DNA from: Phytophthora hibernalis
Taxonomy: Eukaryota > Oomycota > Peronosporomycetes > Peronosporales > Peronosporaceae
Assembly: GCA_012656075.1 (NCBI GenBank)
Contig: JAAKBF010000246.1
Location: 1 to 64,000, forward strand
DNA length: 64,000 bases
Direction of reading: 5' to 3'
Shown: piece by piece, positions 53,534 through 63,992 of the stretch
Layout of the letters: each line of letters begins with the position of its first letter
Position numbering within the stretch: position 1 is the stretch's first letter
The notes under the pieces: generated by a model
Database searches by the model: none
What the model saw: only the letters and a program-made list of their open reading frames with translations
What the model was told of the DNA's origin: nothing
Translations under genes and position numbers: made by a program

Positions 53534-54790
53534 ATGGGAAAGACTCACGAAGCCAAGGCGCCCAGCGCCGCCGCTGCCAAGCCGAAGAAGGCCCCGCCGG
53601 AAAGAAGCAGAAGGCCGCTTCTAAGAAGCCCGGCGATTCGCCACAGCCGCCCCAGACCCGAGCCCGATCCAGCAAGCGCAATGCAGTCCAACTGCCCGGC
53701 CCACACGAAGACGCCAGCAGCCATAGCGAGTCAGACGCCGACGTCACGAACCCTGGGCTCATCACTGGCGACGAGGACGTCAACATGGGCACGGCTCCTG
53801 GAGCGAGCGACAAGCAACCGCCGCCGAACCCGATGGAAGAAGCTCCAGAGGAGCCGGTCGCTAATCCAAAAGCTCCGGGAGACCACGACGACTCGCAAAA
53901 GCCTGGTGCGGGGTCTAAGCACGCGGAAACTTCCGAGGAGCCGTCCGCCACAGACATGGAGGTTGAGGAGAACCCGCCACGTCGCCGAGCACTATTCTCC
54001 GGATAACTGTTCCGACGAAGTCGACTACGGTGAGTCCGAGCTTGAAGAGGACGACCACGAGCAGGGAGAGGTCCACCACCCCAACAAGTCCCCACCGCTC
54101 CCGGAGCAGCAACGAGTCTTGCATCCCGGGAGCCCGGCCACTCGCAGCGCCGCTGCCGTTGCGCGGAGCGCAGAGCGCGAGAAGGCAGAGCGCGAGACCG
54201 CGCGGACCCCGAGTGGGAGACCCAAGTCATTACGAACGTCGTGGAGGGCAAAGAAGTGCCGGCAGAGATGCTCCTGTCCGACAACCGGCAGCACCTCGCC
54301 GACCGAGCCCGCGCCGGCCAAGTAGCTGCCGAGCAGCACCACGACTCCAAGCGCGAACACGAGACCACGTCTCTCCGCACGCGAGAACAGCTGCTCGCAC
54401 TGCGATATTGGTCCGTCCCTGAGTACCGCGGGTACCTGCGACTTAGTCGCGCGCCTGGCCAGACCGTCTCTCACTACGACGAGTGTCCGGTTGTGCTGCT
54501 CGCCGACACAGGCCTGGCCCGACAGTCCAACGAGACCGACTTCAGGGCGTGGCTCCACCACATGGGGTACCCCCTGCCCGAGTTCTTGGCCTCGCCTTAT
54601 CGAATCGATTGGCTGGCCCAGCGGCGTCTTCGCTTTCGCATGGCGAAGGTGATTGTCGACAACCAGTGGCACAAGCGGCACTTCGACCGCAATATGCCCG
54701 CGCCGGCGGTGATCCTCGAGGAGGTGGTGCAGAAGATAGAGAAGTCATGGCAGTCCCAGCCGATAGAACCTCGAAGTGTTCTCGGACCGG
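53534..54790 (+). pseudogene. Opposite-strand reading frame of Gypsy-3
   Basis: ATG 53534 (MGKTHEAKAPSAAAAKPKKA) starts a Lys/Ala-rich N-terminus. A frame change near 53595 leads to GKKQKAASKKPGDSPQPPQT and a long Pro/Glu/Asp-rich region. A change near 53980 leads to an acidic part (DEVDYGESELEEDDHEQGE). A change near 54225 leads to a globular part, 54241-54790: LLALRYWSVPEYRGYLRLSR, GYPLPEFLASPYRIDWLAQR and VIVDNQWHKRHFDRNMPAPA. It ends where the pol chromodomain frame ends on the other strand. No family recognised. The globular part looks protein-like, and the overlapping minus-strand frame (54681-54025) does not. A second case, besides Gypsy-1, of an opposite-strand frame at this place. 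Confidence 0.5.
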
Positions 54791-54994
54791 TTACCGCCGA
54801 CCGGCTCCGTGGGAGCGCTCGTAAGCGTCCACGACATCGGCGCAGTCCTCCGAGAGGCGGCTACCGGACTCCCATGTGCCCTGAGCCTCGGGATAGCCGC
54901 GCCACTTCACCAGATACTGGTAGTGGCCGATACGCCCGCGGCGCTTCAGTAGCTTCTCAACATGGAAGTAGAGAGCGCCCTCGTTTCCGATCAA
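54791..54994 (-). pseudogene. Gypsy-3 pol chromodomain
   Basis: YFHVEKLLKRRGRIGHYQYL then VKWRGYPEAQGTWE is a clear chromodomain (aromatic Y, W and final W present). It is separated from the integrase C-terminus by about 220 bp of other-frame sequence plus the coiled-coil frame on the plus strand. It would bind modified histone tails and direct integration. Confidence 0.85.
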
Positions 54995-55049
54995 TGGGGG
55001 CGGGGACGCAACGGATGCGTCGACGGACCATGATGCTCCGCACCGCTCG

Positions 55050-55568
55050 ATGGCGTCGTACGCCTCTGCGACTGACGTCCCGTCAACTCGTGTGTCTCTT
55101 CTGGACGCGGTTGAGGGCTACCAGCGGCTCCTGGAGGCACAGCGGGTGGACCTTGCGTCCCTGCGCGGACGCGTGCAGAGCGTCGAAGCGGCGATGGTCT
55201 CTGATCGGAACGTCAATCAGGACCTGGATCGTCTCGGACGTGTAACGCGTGATCTGCAAGATCAGTTCGTCCAGCTGAACCGGGGTCTGTCTCAGCTGGA
55301 CCGCAGTAACGCGGAGGCCCAACAGGCGCTTCGGAATGATCTCTCCGCTCTCGAAGAGCATCTCGGTTGGATTCGCCAGCTCTACAACCGCGTGGCGGAG
55401 TTGGAGAACCGTGCCCCTGTGGTCGTGGTAGCACCGCCGGCGACTCCAGCTCTGACTCAGGCCGACGTGATGCAGATGATGGCGAATGCCGCTCGGCAGT
55501 ACTCGAGTTCGTCGGACTCGACGAGTCACCCGCCTCAGCAGCCACCTCCGCCGGGCGGTACGGCTTGA
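55050..55568 (+). CDS. Opposite-strand coiled-coil protein in Gypsy-3
   Basis: ATG 55050 (MASYASATDVPSTRVSLLDA), 172 residues, intact. Residues 20-125 are a nearly Pro-free helix with regular Leu/Val spacing (VEGYQRLLEAQRVDLASLRG, LDRLGRVTRDLQDQFVQLNR, LRNDLSALEEHLGWIRQLYN), as in a coiled coil. A short VVVVAPPATP linker and a polar, Pro-rich tail follow. It lies between integrase C-terminus and chromodomain but on the other strand. The minus-strand frame through the same DNA (55560-55213) is Ser/Arg/Pro-rich and looks like a shadow. It could be a separate small protein or a second exon of the neighbouring opposite-strand frame. Function unknown. Confidence 0.5.
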   Translation: MASYASATDVPSTRVSLLDAVEGYQRLLEAQRVDLASLRGRVQSVEAAMVSDRNVNQDLDRLGRVTRDLQDQFVQLNRGLSQLDRSNAEAQQALRNDLSALEEHLGWIRQLYNRVAELENRAPVVVVAPPATPALTQADVMQMMANAARQYSSSSDSTSHPPQQPPPPGGTA

Positions 55569-55824
55569 GCAAGCCCACGTAGAACGTCAGGTGCGTGGCC
55601 ATAGCCGACGGCAAGTCCAACGTGTACGCGTTGCCGTGGACCCCAATGACCGTGAACGGCCCCACAAACCGAGGACGGAGCTTCGTGCTGCCCACAGCGG
55701 TGACCGCCTGCATAGGAAGATTCTTCGCATTTAAGAGGACCTGGTCCCCTAATACAAACACCTGTGTGTTCTTACGCCCCTGGCGATCACTGTTTTCTTT
55801 CTGTGTGTCTTGTTCCACCGCCAT
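55213..55824 (-). pseudogene. Gypsy-3 integrase C-terminal module
   Basis: FVLGDQVLLNAKNLPMQ then KLRPRFVGPFTVIGVHGNAY and HLTFYVGLLKPYRP give the GPF/Y module that follows the integrase core (to about 55560). Sequence after that, to the stop at 55213, is probably not pol. Confidence 0.8.
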
Positions 55825-55843
55825 AGCACCCGGACGCGCTGTC

Positions 55844-56962
55844 TTACCGCAACTCCTGTCTCAATGAACGTGAGCAGGTTCCGTTTGACGACGAGCGAAG
55901 ACCTTTGAGGCCACGGGGATCCTCGGTGGCAGCCTCTCCCTCACCCAAATTTGAAGCCGGAGGCAACGACAACGGCGTACGCGGGTGCCGCAGCCCGTTA
56001 ACGTAGAATGGGGTGAAACCCGTCGACGCATGCACCGCATTGTTGAGTGCAAACTCCACTTGAGGCAGCAACGTGCTCCACTTCGAGGGTTCTTCGGCGC
56101 AGACGCTGCGCAGCACGTCTTCCAACACGCGGTTCACCCGCTCGGTTTGACCGTCCGTCTGCGGATGATCCGCCGTGGACATATCCAGTCTCGTACCGAG
56201 AAGGCGGAACAAGTGTGTCCAGAAGTGTGACACGAAGCGGGGATCCCGATCGCTTACGAACGCCTCCGGGAGGCCATGGTGTCGAAAGACATTATCGACA
56301 AAGAGCTGAGCCGCCTGCGGCGCTGTCACGCTATTCTTCACCGCGGCCAGCCGTACCATCTTGCTCAGACGGCAGACGAAGACCAGAATGTCAGTATGGC
56401 CGCGCGTATCTGCCGGAAGCTTAAAGATGAAGTCCATGCGCACCGAGCGCCAACGATCCGCCGGTACCGGCAAGCTCATCAAATGAGCGGACGACGAGGG
56501 AGCGGGCTTCACACGCTGACACGTTTCACACGTTTGCACGTACGTGCGCACCCACTTGTACATGTGAGGCCACCAAAAGTGACGGGCCTCCGACGTGTAC
56601 GTCTGCTCGCGACCGAGGCGACCGCTTAGCGGAGTGTCATGTGCCTCATAGAGGACACGATGGCGCAAATCTTCGTCGTTGGGAACGATAAGACGAGGTT
56701 CCTCCCCGTCATCGACTTGGTAGTAGAGTAGGCCATCGGCCATTGAATAGCGGTGCAGCCGTGATCGCTGCCGAGCAGTGAGCTTCACTGCCTTCTCAGG
56801 CGCCTTCAACGCCGTGACCAGATCTGCAAGGTCATCGTCGTCAGCATACGCCTCGCGTAGCTGCTCATGGAGCGGATACTGAGGCAACGGCGAAGAACGA
56901 GAGCCACCTCGCCATACGCTGGGAGAGGTGGGGCGACGACGTCGCAGTCCGCAAGGACGCAT
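55844..56962 (-). pseudogene. Gypsy-3 integrase, all catalytic motifs present
   Basis: HHCC finger: LYEAHDTPLSGRLGREQTYT and VQTCETCQRVKP (about 56660-56510). Catalytic core: first Asp in RSVRMDFIFKLP (about 56440), second in EAFVSDRDPRFVSHFW (about 56260), Glu in QTDGQTERVNRVLEDV (about 56150). The core frame is open for about 900 bp. It needs the C-terminal module in another frame (55824), so a frame change near 55840 breaks it. Joins the RNase H frame near 56900 with an apparent deletion of the spacer. Confidence 0.88.
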
Positions 56963-58504
56963 GATCTGTGTAGATCACAAAGGGTTTGCTGCCGAGCAGG
57001 TGCACCCGAAACTTCACAAGCGCGTACTTCATCGCAAGGAGCTCCTTGTCGTGGACAGGGTAGTTCTTTTCAGCCGCCTTAAGCTGGCGCGACTGGAAAG
57101 AGACCACCCGCTCTCTGCCATCGGCATCGACCTGCAACAGGGCACAGCCTATGGCAAAGTCGGATGCGTCGCACTCCATGCTGAAGGGACGACTGTCGTC
57201 TGGCAACGCCAAAATCGGAGCTCTCTGCAGACTGCTTTTGATCGCTTCGAAAGCCTGCTGAGCCTCGTCGGTCCACGACCAGTCCGCCTCCTTCTTCAGA
57301 AGATTCGTCACCGGGCGTGCCATCTCCGCGTAGTTGGCGCTGTACTTGTGCAAGTAGTTGGCGAGGCCGAGCCACTTGTGCAAACCCTTTTGGGACACTG
57401 GTACCGGCCACTGTGCGATCGCGCATACCTTCTCAGGGTCCGCCGGACACCGTCCTTGCCAAGGAAACATCCCAAGAAGGGAATCTCTTCGGCGCCGAAG
57501 ATGCACTTGTTGATGTTGGCATACAAGCGATTCTCGCGCATGCACGTCAACACCTCGCGGAGGTGTTCGACGTGCACCTTGACAGCCGTCTCGCTTTCCG
57601 CAGCGCGGCTGTGCACGAAAATGTCATCGAAGTACGTCTGTACAAACTGCCGCATCGGCCGGAAGAGCTGGGTCACCAGCCTATTGAACGTGGCTGGTGC
57701 ATTTGATAGCCCTTGGGGCATCACCGGCCATTCCCATAGCATCCCGCTCGGGGTACTAACCGCTGTGAGCGGAATGTCCGACTCACGCATCAGCAGCTGA
57801 TAGTAGCCATCGACCATGTCGAGCGCGCTGAAGATGGTGCATCCTGCCATGTTGTTCTGCAGCACATCCTTTCGAGGGATCGGCGTGGACGCCGGGATGG
57901 TGGCCGAGTTCAGTTTGTTGAACGCGTGCACCATGAGCCACTTCCCGTTGGGTTTGCGAACGCAAAACGTCGGCGACGAATGCGGCGACTTCGACTCGCG
58001 CACCATGCCCGCGGCATAATTCGCTGTGAAGAAGGCGTCGATCCCATCGACTTGCTCCTTCGGCAGTGGCCATTGGCGCGTAGTGCAGTACTTAGTGCCT
58101 GGCACCAAGTCGATTTTGTGTCGGACACCTCGATCCGGAGGTAACACCGACGGTGGATTGTCGCTGACGACGTCCGAAAACTCCTTCAAGAGAGGGTAGT
58201 ACGGGTCCGACGGATCCTTCAAGATGGCCGCGCCATACCGCTTCTGCCTCAAAGAGGCCCTCTCGTCTTCCAGCACATCAGGGTCCATGACCGAAGAGGT
58301 GTTTAGCTCGATCGAGTCGTGTTCACGGTGGATAAGGACCATCTCCTCAAGCTCGCCCGCCTTCAGCGAGTCGAGAAACTCAACATATGAGAGCTCCTCG
58401 AGCCCGAGTAGCTCTGCTACCGTAGGTAGCGGAGCCAGGTCCACGCCTTCTTTGCGTTCTACCGTGAGAACGTCTAGCACCCTGGGTGCAACCGCCTTGT
58501 CCAA
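56865..58504 (-). pseudogene. Gypsy-3 reverse transcriptase and RNase H
   Basis: 58504-57308 carries RT: SSPTFCVRKPNGKWLMVHAF (about 57980), FSALDMVDGYYQLLMRESDI (about 57830), MPQGLSNAPATFNRLV (about 57720) and catalytic QTYFDDIFVHSRA (about 57640). After a frame change near 57440, 57545-56865 has the connection WLGLANYLHKYSANYAEMAR and RNase H with all acids: MECDASDFAIGCALLQ, HDKELLAMKYALVKF and VIYTDHASLRT. One frame change is the only visible lesion in this stretch. Confidence 0.9.
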
Positions 58505-58677
58505 GTGGCCCGCATCGCGGCGATCTCCGCCTTGACATAGCCTTGCCGTGGCTGACCCAGCCTTAGCGTCGTTCGTGGGAGCCTCCGTTCGACCATCTTC
58601 CTGTGCGCGAGACCCAGCTCCAGTGGCTTTTCCTGCGTGGTCTGCCTCAGCTCCAACGCCTTGCGTAGTGGGAGCCC

Positions 58678-59662
58678 CTACTCGACCACACGTGTCTGCG
58701 CGAGCACCGACTCTAGCGACTTGTTCTGCGTGGGCTGCCTCAGCTCCAACACTTTGCGTAGTGGGAGACCCTGCTCGACCACTCTTGGTTGCGCGAGCCT
58801 TAGCTCCGGCGCCTTGGACGTCATCTGCCCCGGGGATAGAACGACGTTGTTGTTCTCGAGAGTACCATGAGTCTCATAATGAGCAACACACGGGACCCCC
58901 TTCCATTCTCCCACATCCACTGAAGGTTCATGAGCTCTCGAAGAGGTAGGGCACGCGGTCGACAAAGCCGAAGGCAGTTCAAGTACTTCCGAAGTGCCGT
59001 TCGCCGCGTGGCACACGATGCTCGTGCACAAACCCGTCTCGGGAAGAGGAGGGGACATGACCCACCAGGGCTCAGTCCACGAGGGGCTTGTGACTAGCAC
59101 CAATGGTGCGACTTTTCCAATCTATCCACGGCTCATGCTTAGCAAGCTAGGGCATGCCGAGGATAAGATCGTACCGATCATCCACGTCCAGGACAATGAA
59201 CGGTTCGACCGAGTTGAAGTCGTCAAACTTGACGCTCAAAGATATAAGAACCTTGCGTGTAGATACGATGGATCCAGTCGCCAGGCGAACAGATACACTT
59301 GTTTTATGCTTAGAGGCTTCCAAAGCGCTAGCATATAATGCACTGTTCCTGGCCACACTGGCTTTCGTCGCGAAATTGTAGGACGCACCCGAATCGATCA
59401 GGATGGTCAACGGTTCTTCATACCCTTTAACGCTGGCGGTGACGACCACGAGGTTAGACCGCGCGGCGGTCACGGAAAGACACAACAGTGTCGTCCCTGG
59501 GACTTGCTCCTTCGGAGATGGAGGTGGCGGAACCACCGTCCTCCAAGAGGAGCGAAGTCTCCCAGCAGGGCGTCCCGCGCCTACTGGGAGTCGCCGTTTT
59601 CCGACCCCGTAGACTCGATCATGTTGAGGGACGGAGTGGCCTTGCCACGACCTGTCTTCCAC
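58678..59662 (-). pseudogene. Gypsy-3 aspartic protease with one nonsense codon
   Basis: ILIDSGASYNFATKASVARN (about 59410-59360) is the active site. YDLILGMP is followed by TAG at 59149-59147 and then, in the same frame, LAKHEPWIDWKSRTIGASH. This place is Trp in related elements (G-M-P-W-L), so TGG has become TAG. The following linker to 58678 is Glu/Leu/Arg-rich. Confidence 0.8.
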
Positions 59663-60590
59663 GGGTTCGTCGGACAGTTCCGACGGAAATGACCAAGTTG
59701 GTTACAACCAAAGCAGCGACCACTCGCACGTTGGGTCCGCTGGGGACGAGCCGACTTGGCAGACGAGATCTCCATGGGAGTGGGACCTTCCGTAGCCTCC
59801 GTGCGACCCGCATAGCCCTGCGCCGAGCGCACACAATGGTCTTCCAACATGGCGATGTGTACTGCCTCGTTGAACGTCTTCGGCTGACGGCGGAAGAGTT
59901 CAGTGCGAACCTCGCCCGGGCGGACACCGTTCATGAAGACCGTCACCTTGACGTCCTCAGAGAGGGAGCGCCAGCCATGGCGGCCTCGAGGTTTTGCAGT
60001 TCCATGACGTAGTCTTGGAGCGTGCGCTTCCCTTGCTTGTACCGCAAGAATAGCGACCGATAACGGTAGGCCACATTGGCCAGAAGGAACGTCGTGCGCA
60101 GCTCTTGTTCCGTGAACGCCCACGAGGTGAAATACCCCGGAGACGAAGTCTCTCGAGCCATCGCCCAAGCGCGAGCCCAACCTCCCAGGTTAGACAGTGC
60201 GAAAGCAACCTGAGCCCTTGACTCGTAGATCTGACCAGCGCTGAGCGCTATCTCGATCCCGCGAATCCAGAAAACAAGGCTGTCGGACTCTTTGCCGTCA
60301 AACATCGGAGCCGACATCTTGACGGGCTTCGTAGCTCCTTGTCGCGAGGCGAACGGAGCAGAGCCCGAGGAGTTTGACTGCGCCGCACTCTGCATCTCAG
60401 CTCCTGCGCGGTGGCGCTCACGTGAGCAATCATCCACGCGCGCCCTTTGATGGTCCGCAGGTAGGTTGGGGAATCCAGCGAATGCTGCTTCGCCCAGGAG
60501 GCTGACCATCTTCTCAAGAGTTGCCCAGTGGGCGTCCGTGAGATGAGGAAAGTCCTGCCGGGACGGCAGCCTGCTCCCTGAGTCTTCCAT
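59581..60590 (-). pseudogene. Gypsy-3 gag
   Basis: ATG 60590 (MEDSGSRLPSRQDFPHLTDA). The capsid part includes PMFDGKESDSLVFWIRGIEI and LFLRYKQGKRTLQDYVMELQ. A frame change near 59965 leads to FMNGVRPGEVRTELFRRQPK and the CCHC knuckle CFGCNQLGHFRRNC near 59725-59680. It overlaps the protease frame at its end. Confidence 0.85.
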
Positions 60591-60732
60591 ACTCAAAGAG
60601 ATCTTGATTGTAGAAAACCGCGCCGGTCACAGGATTGACTACAAGTGCTACCAGGTGTGACGGGAGTCACACGCACCTTTGCCTTAGAGGAAGCGTCAAC
60701 GCGTAACCACAACAGACGCCTGGCGTCTCTGT

Positions 60733-61092
60733 TGTAAGCTGGCCTTCCAGTCGTTTCCGGGTACCGAGTACCAAACGACTTGCGAACTTCCGGGTTAAAG
60801 TTAAACTGACTGTATTAATCTCACTTGTAGGTTCTAACAACTGTTAACTATCTGCATACTAAGCTTCTGTACTCCAAATGGATGGCTCTCCATCAACCGT
60901 CTACATTAAGTCCGATTCATATCTAGTGAAAAATACACAATCGTACTTAGCCGGGTGTCACACACCAACTTATGTGGGGCGTGTACTCGTACTTAGGCGG
61001 GCTTGTGTGAACCACACGGAAGAACATTGGGTCTCCCCTTTCATAAGTTCTTTTGCACGGCAAACGGTGTCGGCCAGCGTGGCCCCGTTACA
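60733..61092 (-). repeat. 5' LTR of Gypsy-3
   Basis: Same 360 bp as 53032-53391. The first internal bases on the minus strand, ACAGAGACGCCAGGCGTCTG, form a hairpin (60732-60712) where a TGG-type primer-binding site would be expected. Confidence 0.95.
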
Positions 61093-61635
61093 GGTTCCAT
61101 CCCACATGGAGGATCTTCAAACTCCTCCCTGACGTCGCACGCCATCAACCGTTCACGACGAAGGCGAACGGTAAGAACAAAGCAGTGATCCAAGCGGTTT
61201 TGTCCAGCACACACGAGGTAGCAGCCACGCGGCAGCTCCTTACGACGAACAAACGCAACGAGGTTAGCGAACGAGTTCAGGGATCCCACTTGTTGTGTCT
61301 TATACAAGACGGAGTAGTCAAAGGGTATGATGGAAGGTATGGATCTTGAACGAAGCTTGACGGAGCGGAGGGAGGACAGCACTCTGGACGAGACCGGAGC
61401 GAGGACACTTGACCACTTGAGGGGAAGAAGGAAGATTCGAAAGTGATTGATTGATCGGAGTTACTTTAGCTAGCCTACCACATAGACACGCAATCATTCT
61501 ACTCGTCCAATCATTGGTGGCGTAATCGACTTACCGTAATCACCGTAATCATCGTGGGTTCGGATTGGACCGGTTCGGGCTAACCGGTTCACGGTCAATA
61601 ACCGATACCAAACCGGTAACCCTCAATACGCCCCC
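61093..61635 (-). repeat. Probable 3' LTR of Copia-2, partial
   Basis: Follows the Copia-2 stop codon on the minus strand. A purine tract (TTGAGGGGGCG, about 61636-61626) precedes TGAGGGTTACCGG, the likely LTR start. It is cut at 61092 by Gypsy-3. No second copy is in the window to confirm it. Confidence 0.6.
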
Positions 61636-63992
61636 TCAATGCGAAGTCCCACGAATGCCGAGAGCCGTCGTCAGATCCATGTGGCGAGGTCCCGCAAGCG
61701 CCTTCGTCATGATGTCCGCCAGCATCACAGAAGTTTCGCAATACTCGAGCTTCACTTCACCGCGCTTCACTTCGTCGCGGATGTGGTGGTACTTGATGTC
61801 GATGTGCTTGGCGCGGCCGTGGTTCACCGGGTTCTTCGTCATCTTGATGCACGACTGGTTATCTTCACGGATCTTGAGTTCGGGGCCAGTATCGTTGGCA
61901 GCAGCAAGGATCTCGCACAGCAGGCGATGAATCCATTTTCCTTCTTGGATCGCCAGACTCAGCGCGATGTATTCCGCCTCGCTCGTAGATAGCGAAACAC
62001 TTGACTGCTTCTTGCTGCCCCAGCTCACAGGCGCACCGAGTATCATGAACGTGTAGCCCGAAGTCGACTTGCGGTCTGCCAGGTCGCCGGCCCAGTCCGT
62101 GTCCGAGTAGCCACGAAAGTCGATCTTGTCGCCCGGCTTGAAGCAGATGCCATGCGTCTTGGTGCCTTGCAGGTAGCGAAAGATACGCTTGACCGCAACC
62201 CAGTGTTCCTCTTGGGGTTCTCCATGAAGCGCGACACATAGCCAACGGCGTACGCGATGTCCGGGCGCGTGGCGGTCATCAGGTGCATCAAGGCACCAAC
62301 AGCTTCGCGAAATGGGGCGTTGACCTTGGTCGCCGCGTCGCTTGGAACCAGTCGAGTGCTCATGTCCACCGGACTCACCACGGCCTTGCACTCGTCCATG
62401 GCGAAGCGCTTGAGGATGTCGTCCACATATCGCCGCTGACACATGGTCACGCTGCCGTCTGGGCCGTCCACCAGCTCGATCCCAAGAACAAACGCACACT
62501 TGCCGCTGTCGGTCATCTCGAAGTTCGTCTTCAGGTCCGTCTTCGTGCGCGAGATCAGCTCGGGCGAACTCCCGGTAATCAGCACGTCATCGACGTACAC
62601 TAGCACGAGCACGCAGTGACCGTCCACGACCTTGATGTAGAGGCACGGATCGAAGGCCGACACTTGAAACCCAATCGAGCACACAAACTCGTCGAAGGTC
62701 TCGTTCCACACGCGCGAAGCTTGCTTGAGACCGTAGATCGCCTTCACCAATTCCAGGCAGTCGAAGTCGCCATCCAGCTCAACACCTTCAGGGACCACGC
62801 AGAACACTAGTTCCTTCATTATCCCATACAGGAATGCGGTCACCACGTCAAGTTGGTCGAGGGGCCATCCAAAGTATTTGGCAATGGCGATGACCATGCG
62901 CAGCGTCATGTACTTGACCACCGGCGAGAACGTCTCCGTGTAGTCGATGCCGTACTTCTGCTTGAAACCCTTGGCCACGAGGCGCGCTTTGTACTTCTCG
63001 ATGGATCCGTCCGCTTTGCGCTTGATCTTGAACACCCCGTTGGTTCCAATGGCGCGTTGTCCGTTGGGCAACTTGGCAGCACGAAACACCCCACGGAGTC
63101 GCATCGATTTGAGCTCCGCACGAATCGCCTTGCGCCAGTGCACTTGGTCCGGACCGTTCACTGCTTCTTGGAATGTCTTTGGCTCCGAGAAATCCACTGC
63201 AGCTTCAACAGTGTTGGCACTTGCACGCCAAAACACGTGAGGCGTCGAGTCTTCATCTTGGTCCCCAGACTTTTCTTCTTCATCTTCATGTGGCGAGGAG
63301 TTGTCCGGCGCGCTTGCTTCTTCCAGTCCAACTCGGTGACGTACAGCGCGCGGTCTTCTCACAGGTTCATCGTCTTCACTTGAGCGATTCTTGCGCTTTC
63401 CCGCCTGCTTGTAGTCCGTCTGCGGAGGACCATTATCTTCAATGTCGAGCGAGTCGAGGTCCAGGTCATCGACATCTTCATCGGAAATCCGCGGCAAAAG
63501 TCCAAAGGTCGACTCATCGAAGTTGACATCGCGACTGATAACCACCTGCCCCGCCTCGATGTCATAAAGTCGATACGCCTTGGACACTTCTTCGTAGCCG
63601 AGGAACAGTCCGGCGCGAGCCTTGGGGTCCCACTTGAGTCGTTTTTCCTTCGGAGTCAAAACGTACGTCCGGCATCCAAATACACGCATGTGCTTGACAC
63701 TTGGCTTGGACTTGTGCGCGATCTCGAACGGAATCTTGTGCTCGATCTTGGGGGACGGCAGCCGGTTTTTGACGTAGATGGCCGTCATCTCCGCCTCAGC
63801 CCAGAAACACTTGTCCAGCTTGGCATGGTGCAACATACTGCGGCCGATCGTGACGATGGTCCCGATGGCGCGCTCTGCCGTGCCGTTGGTCTGGTGTGCG
63901 TACGGGACCGTGGTTTGCTGCTCGATGCCTTGATCTTCGTAGAAGGCCTTGAGCGAGTTGGTCGCAAACTCACGAGCTCCGTCGTGTCGCAC
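61636..63992 (-). pseudogene. Copia-2 pol: integrase end, RT and RNase H, one frameshift
   Basis: Enters from the right edge of the window. 63992-62043 has integrase core end (YAHQTNGTAERAIGTIVTIG), the linker, then RT: WRKAIRAELKSMRLRGVFRA, YKARLVAKGFKQKYGIDYTE, QLDVVTAFLYGIMKELVF, IYGLKQASRVWNETFDEFVC and catalytic VLVYVDDVLITGSS. A single missing base near 62212 shifts MENPK-EEHWVAVKRIFRYL into the frame of 62499-61636. That frame holds RNase H: GYSDTDWAGDLADRKSTSGY, SSVSLSTSEAEYIALSLAIQ and REDNQSCIKMTKNP, with stop at 61636. Apart from this base the visible 2.3 kb is intact. Gag and protease lie outside the window. Confidence 0.92.

Larger units (their letters stand above)
53032..61092 (-). 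mobile_element. Gypsy-3, young chromodomain LTR retrotransposon
   Basis: Two 360-bp LTRs (TGTAAGCTGG...CCCCGTTACA) differ at only three positions, so insertion was recent. Gag-pol is on the minus strand, so the LTR at 60733 is the 5' one. A polypurine tract (GGGTGTGGGAGGG on the minus strand, 53404-53392) lies directly before the 3' LTR. Pol has protease, RT, RNase H, a full-motif integrase and a chromodomain. Plus-strand frames occupy 53534-54790 and 55050-55568. The bases flanking the LTRs (CCTGT left, GGTTC right) do not match, so no target duplication is present. Confidence 0.92.

Noticed and set aside
54025..54681. 218-codon minus-strand frame as part of Gypsy-3 pol
   Set aside because: It lies beyond the chromodomain and shows no pol motif. 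The plus strand looks more protein-like here.
61053..61349. Plus-strand frame starting in the Gypsy-3 LTR
   Set aside because: Crosses the LTR border into the Copia-2 LTR. A chance frame.
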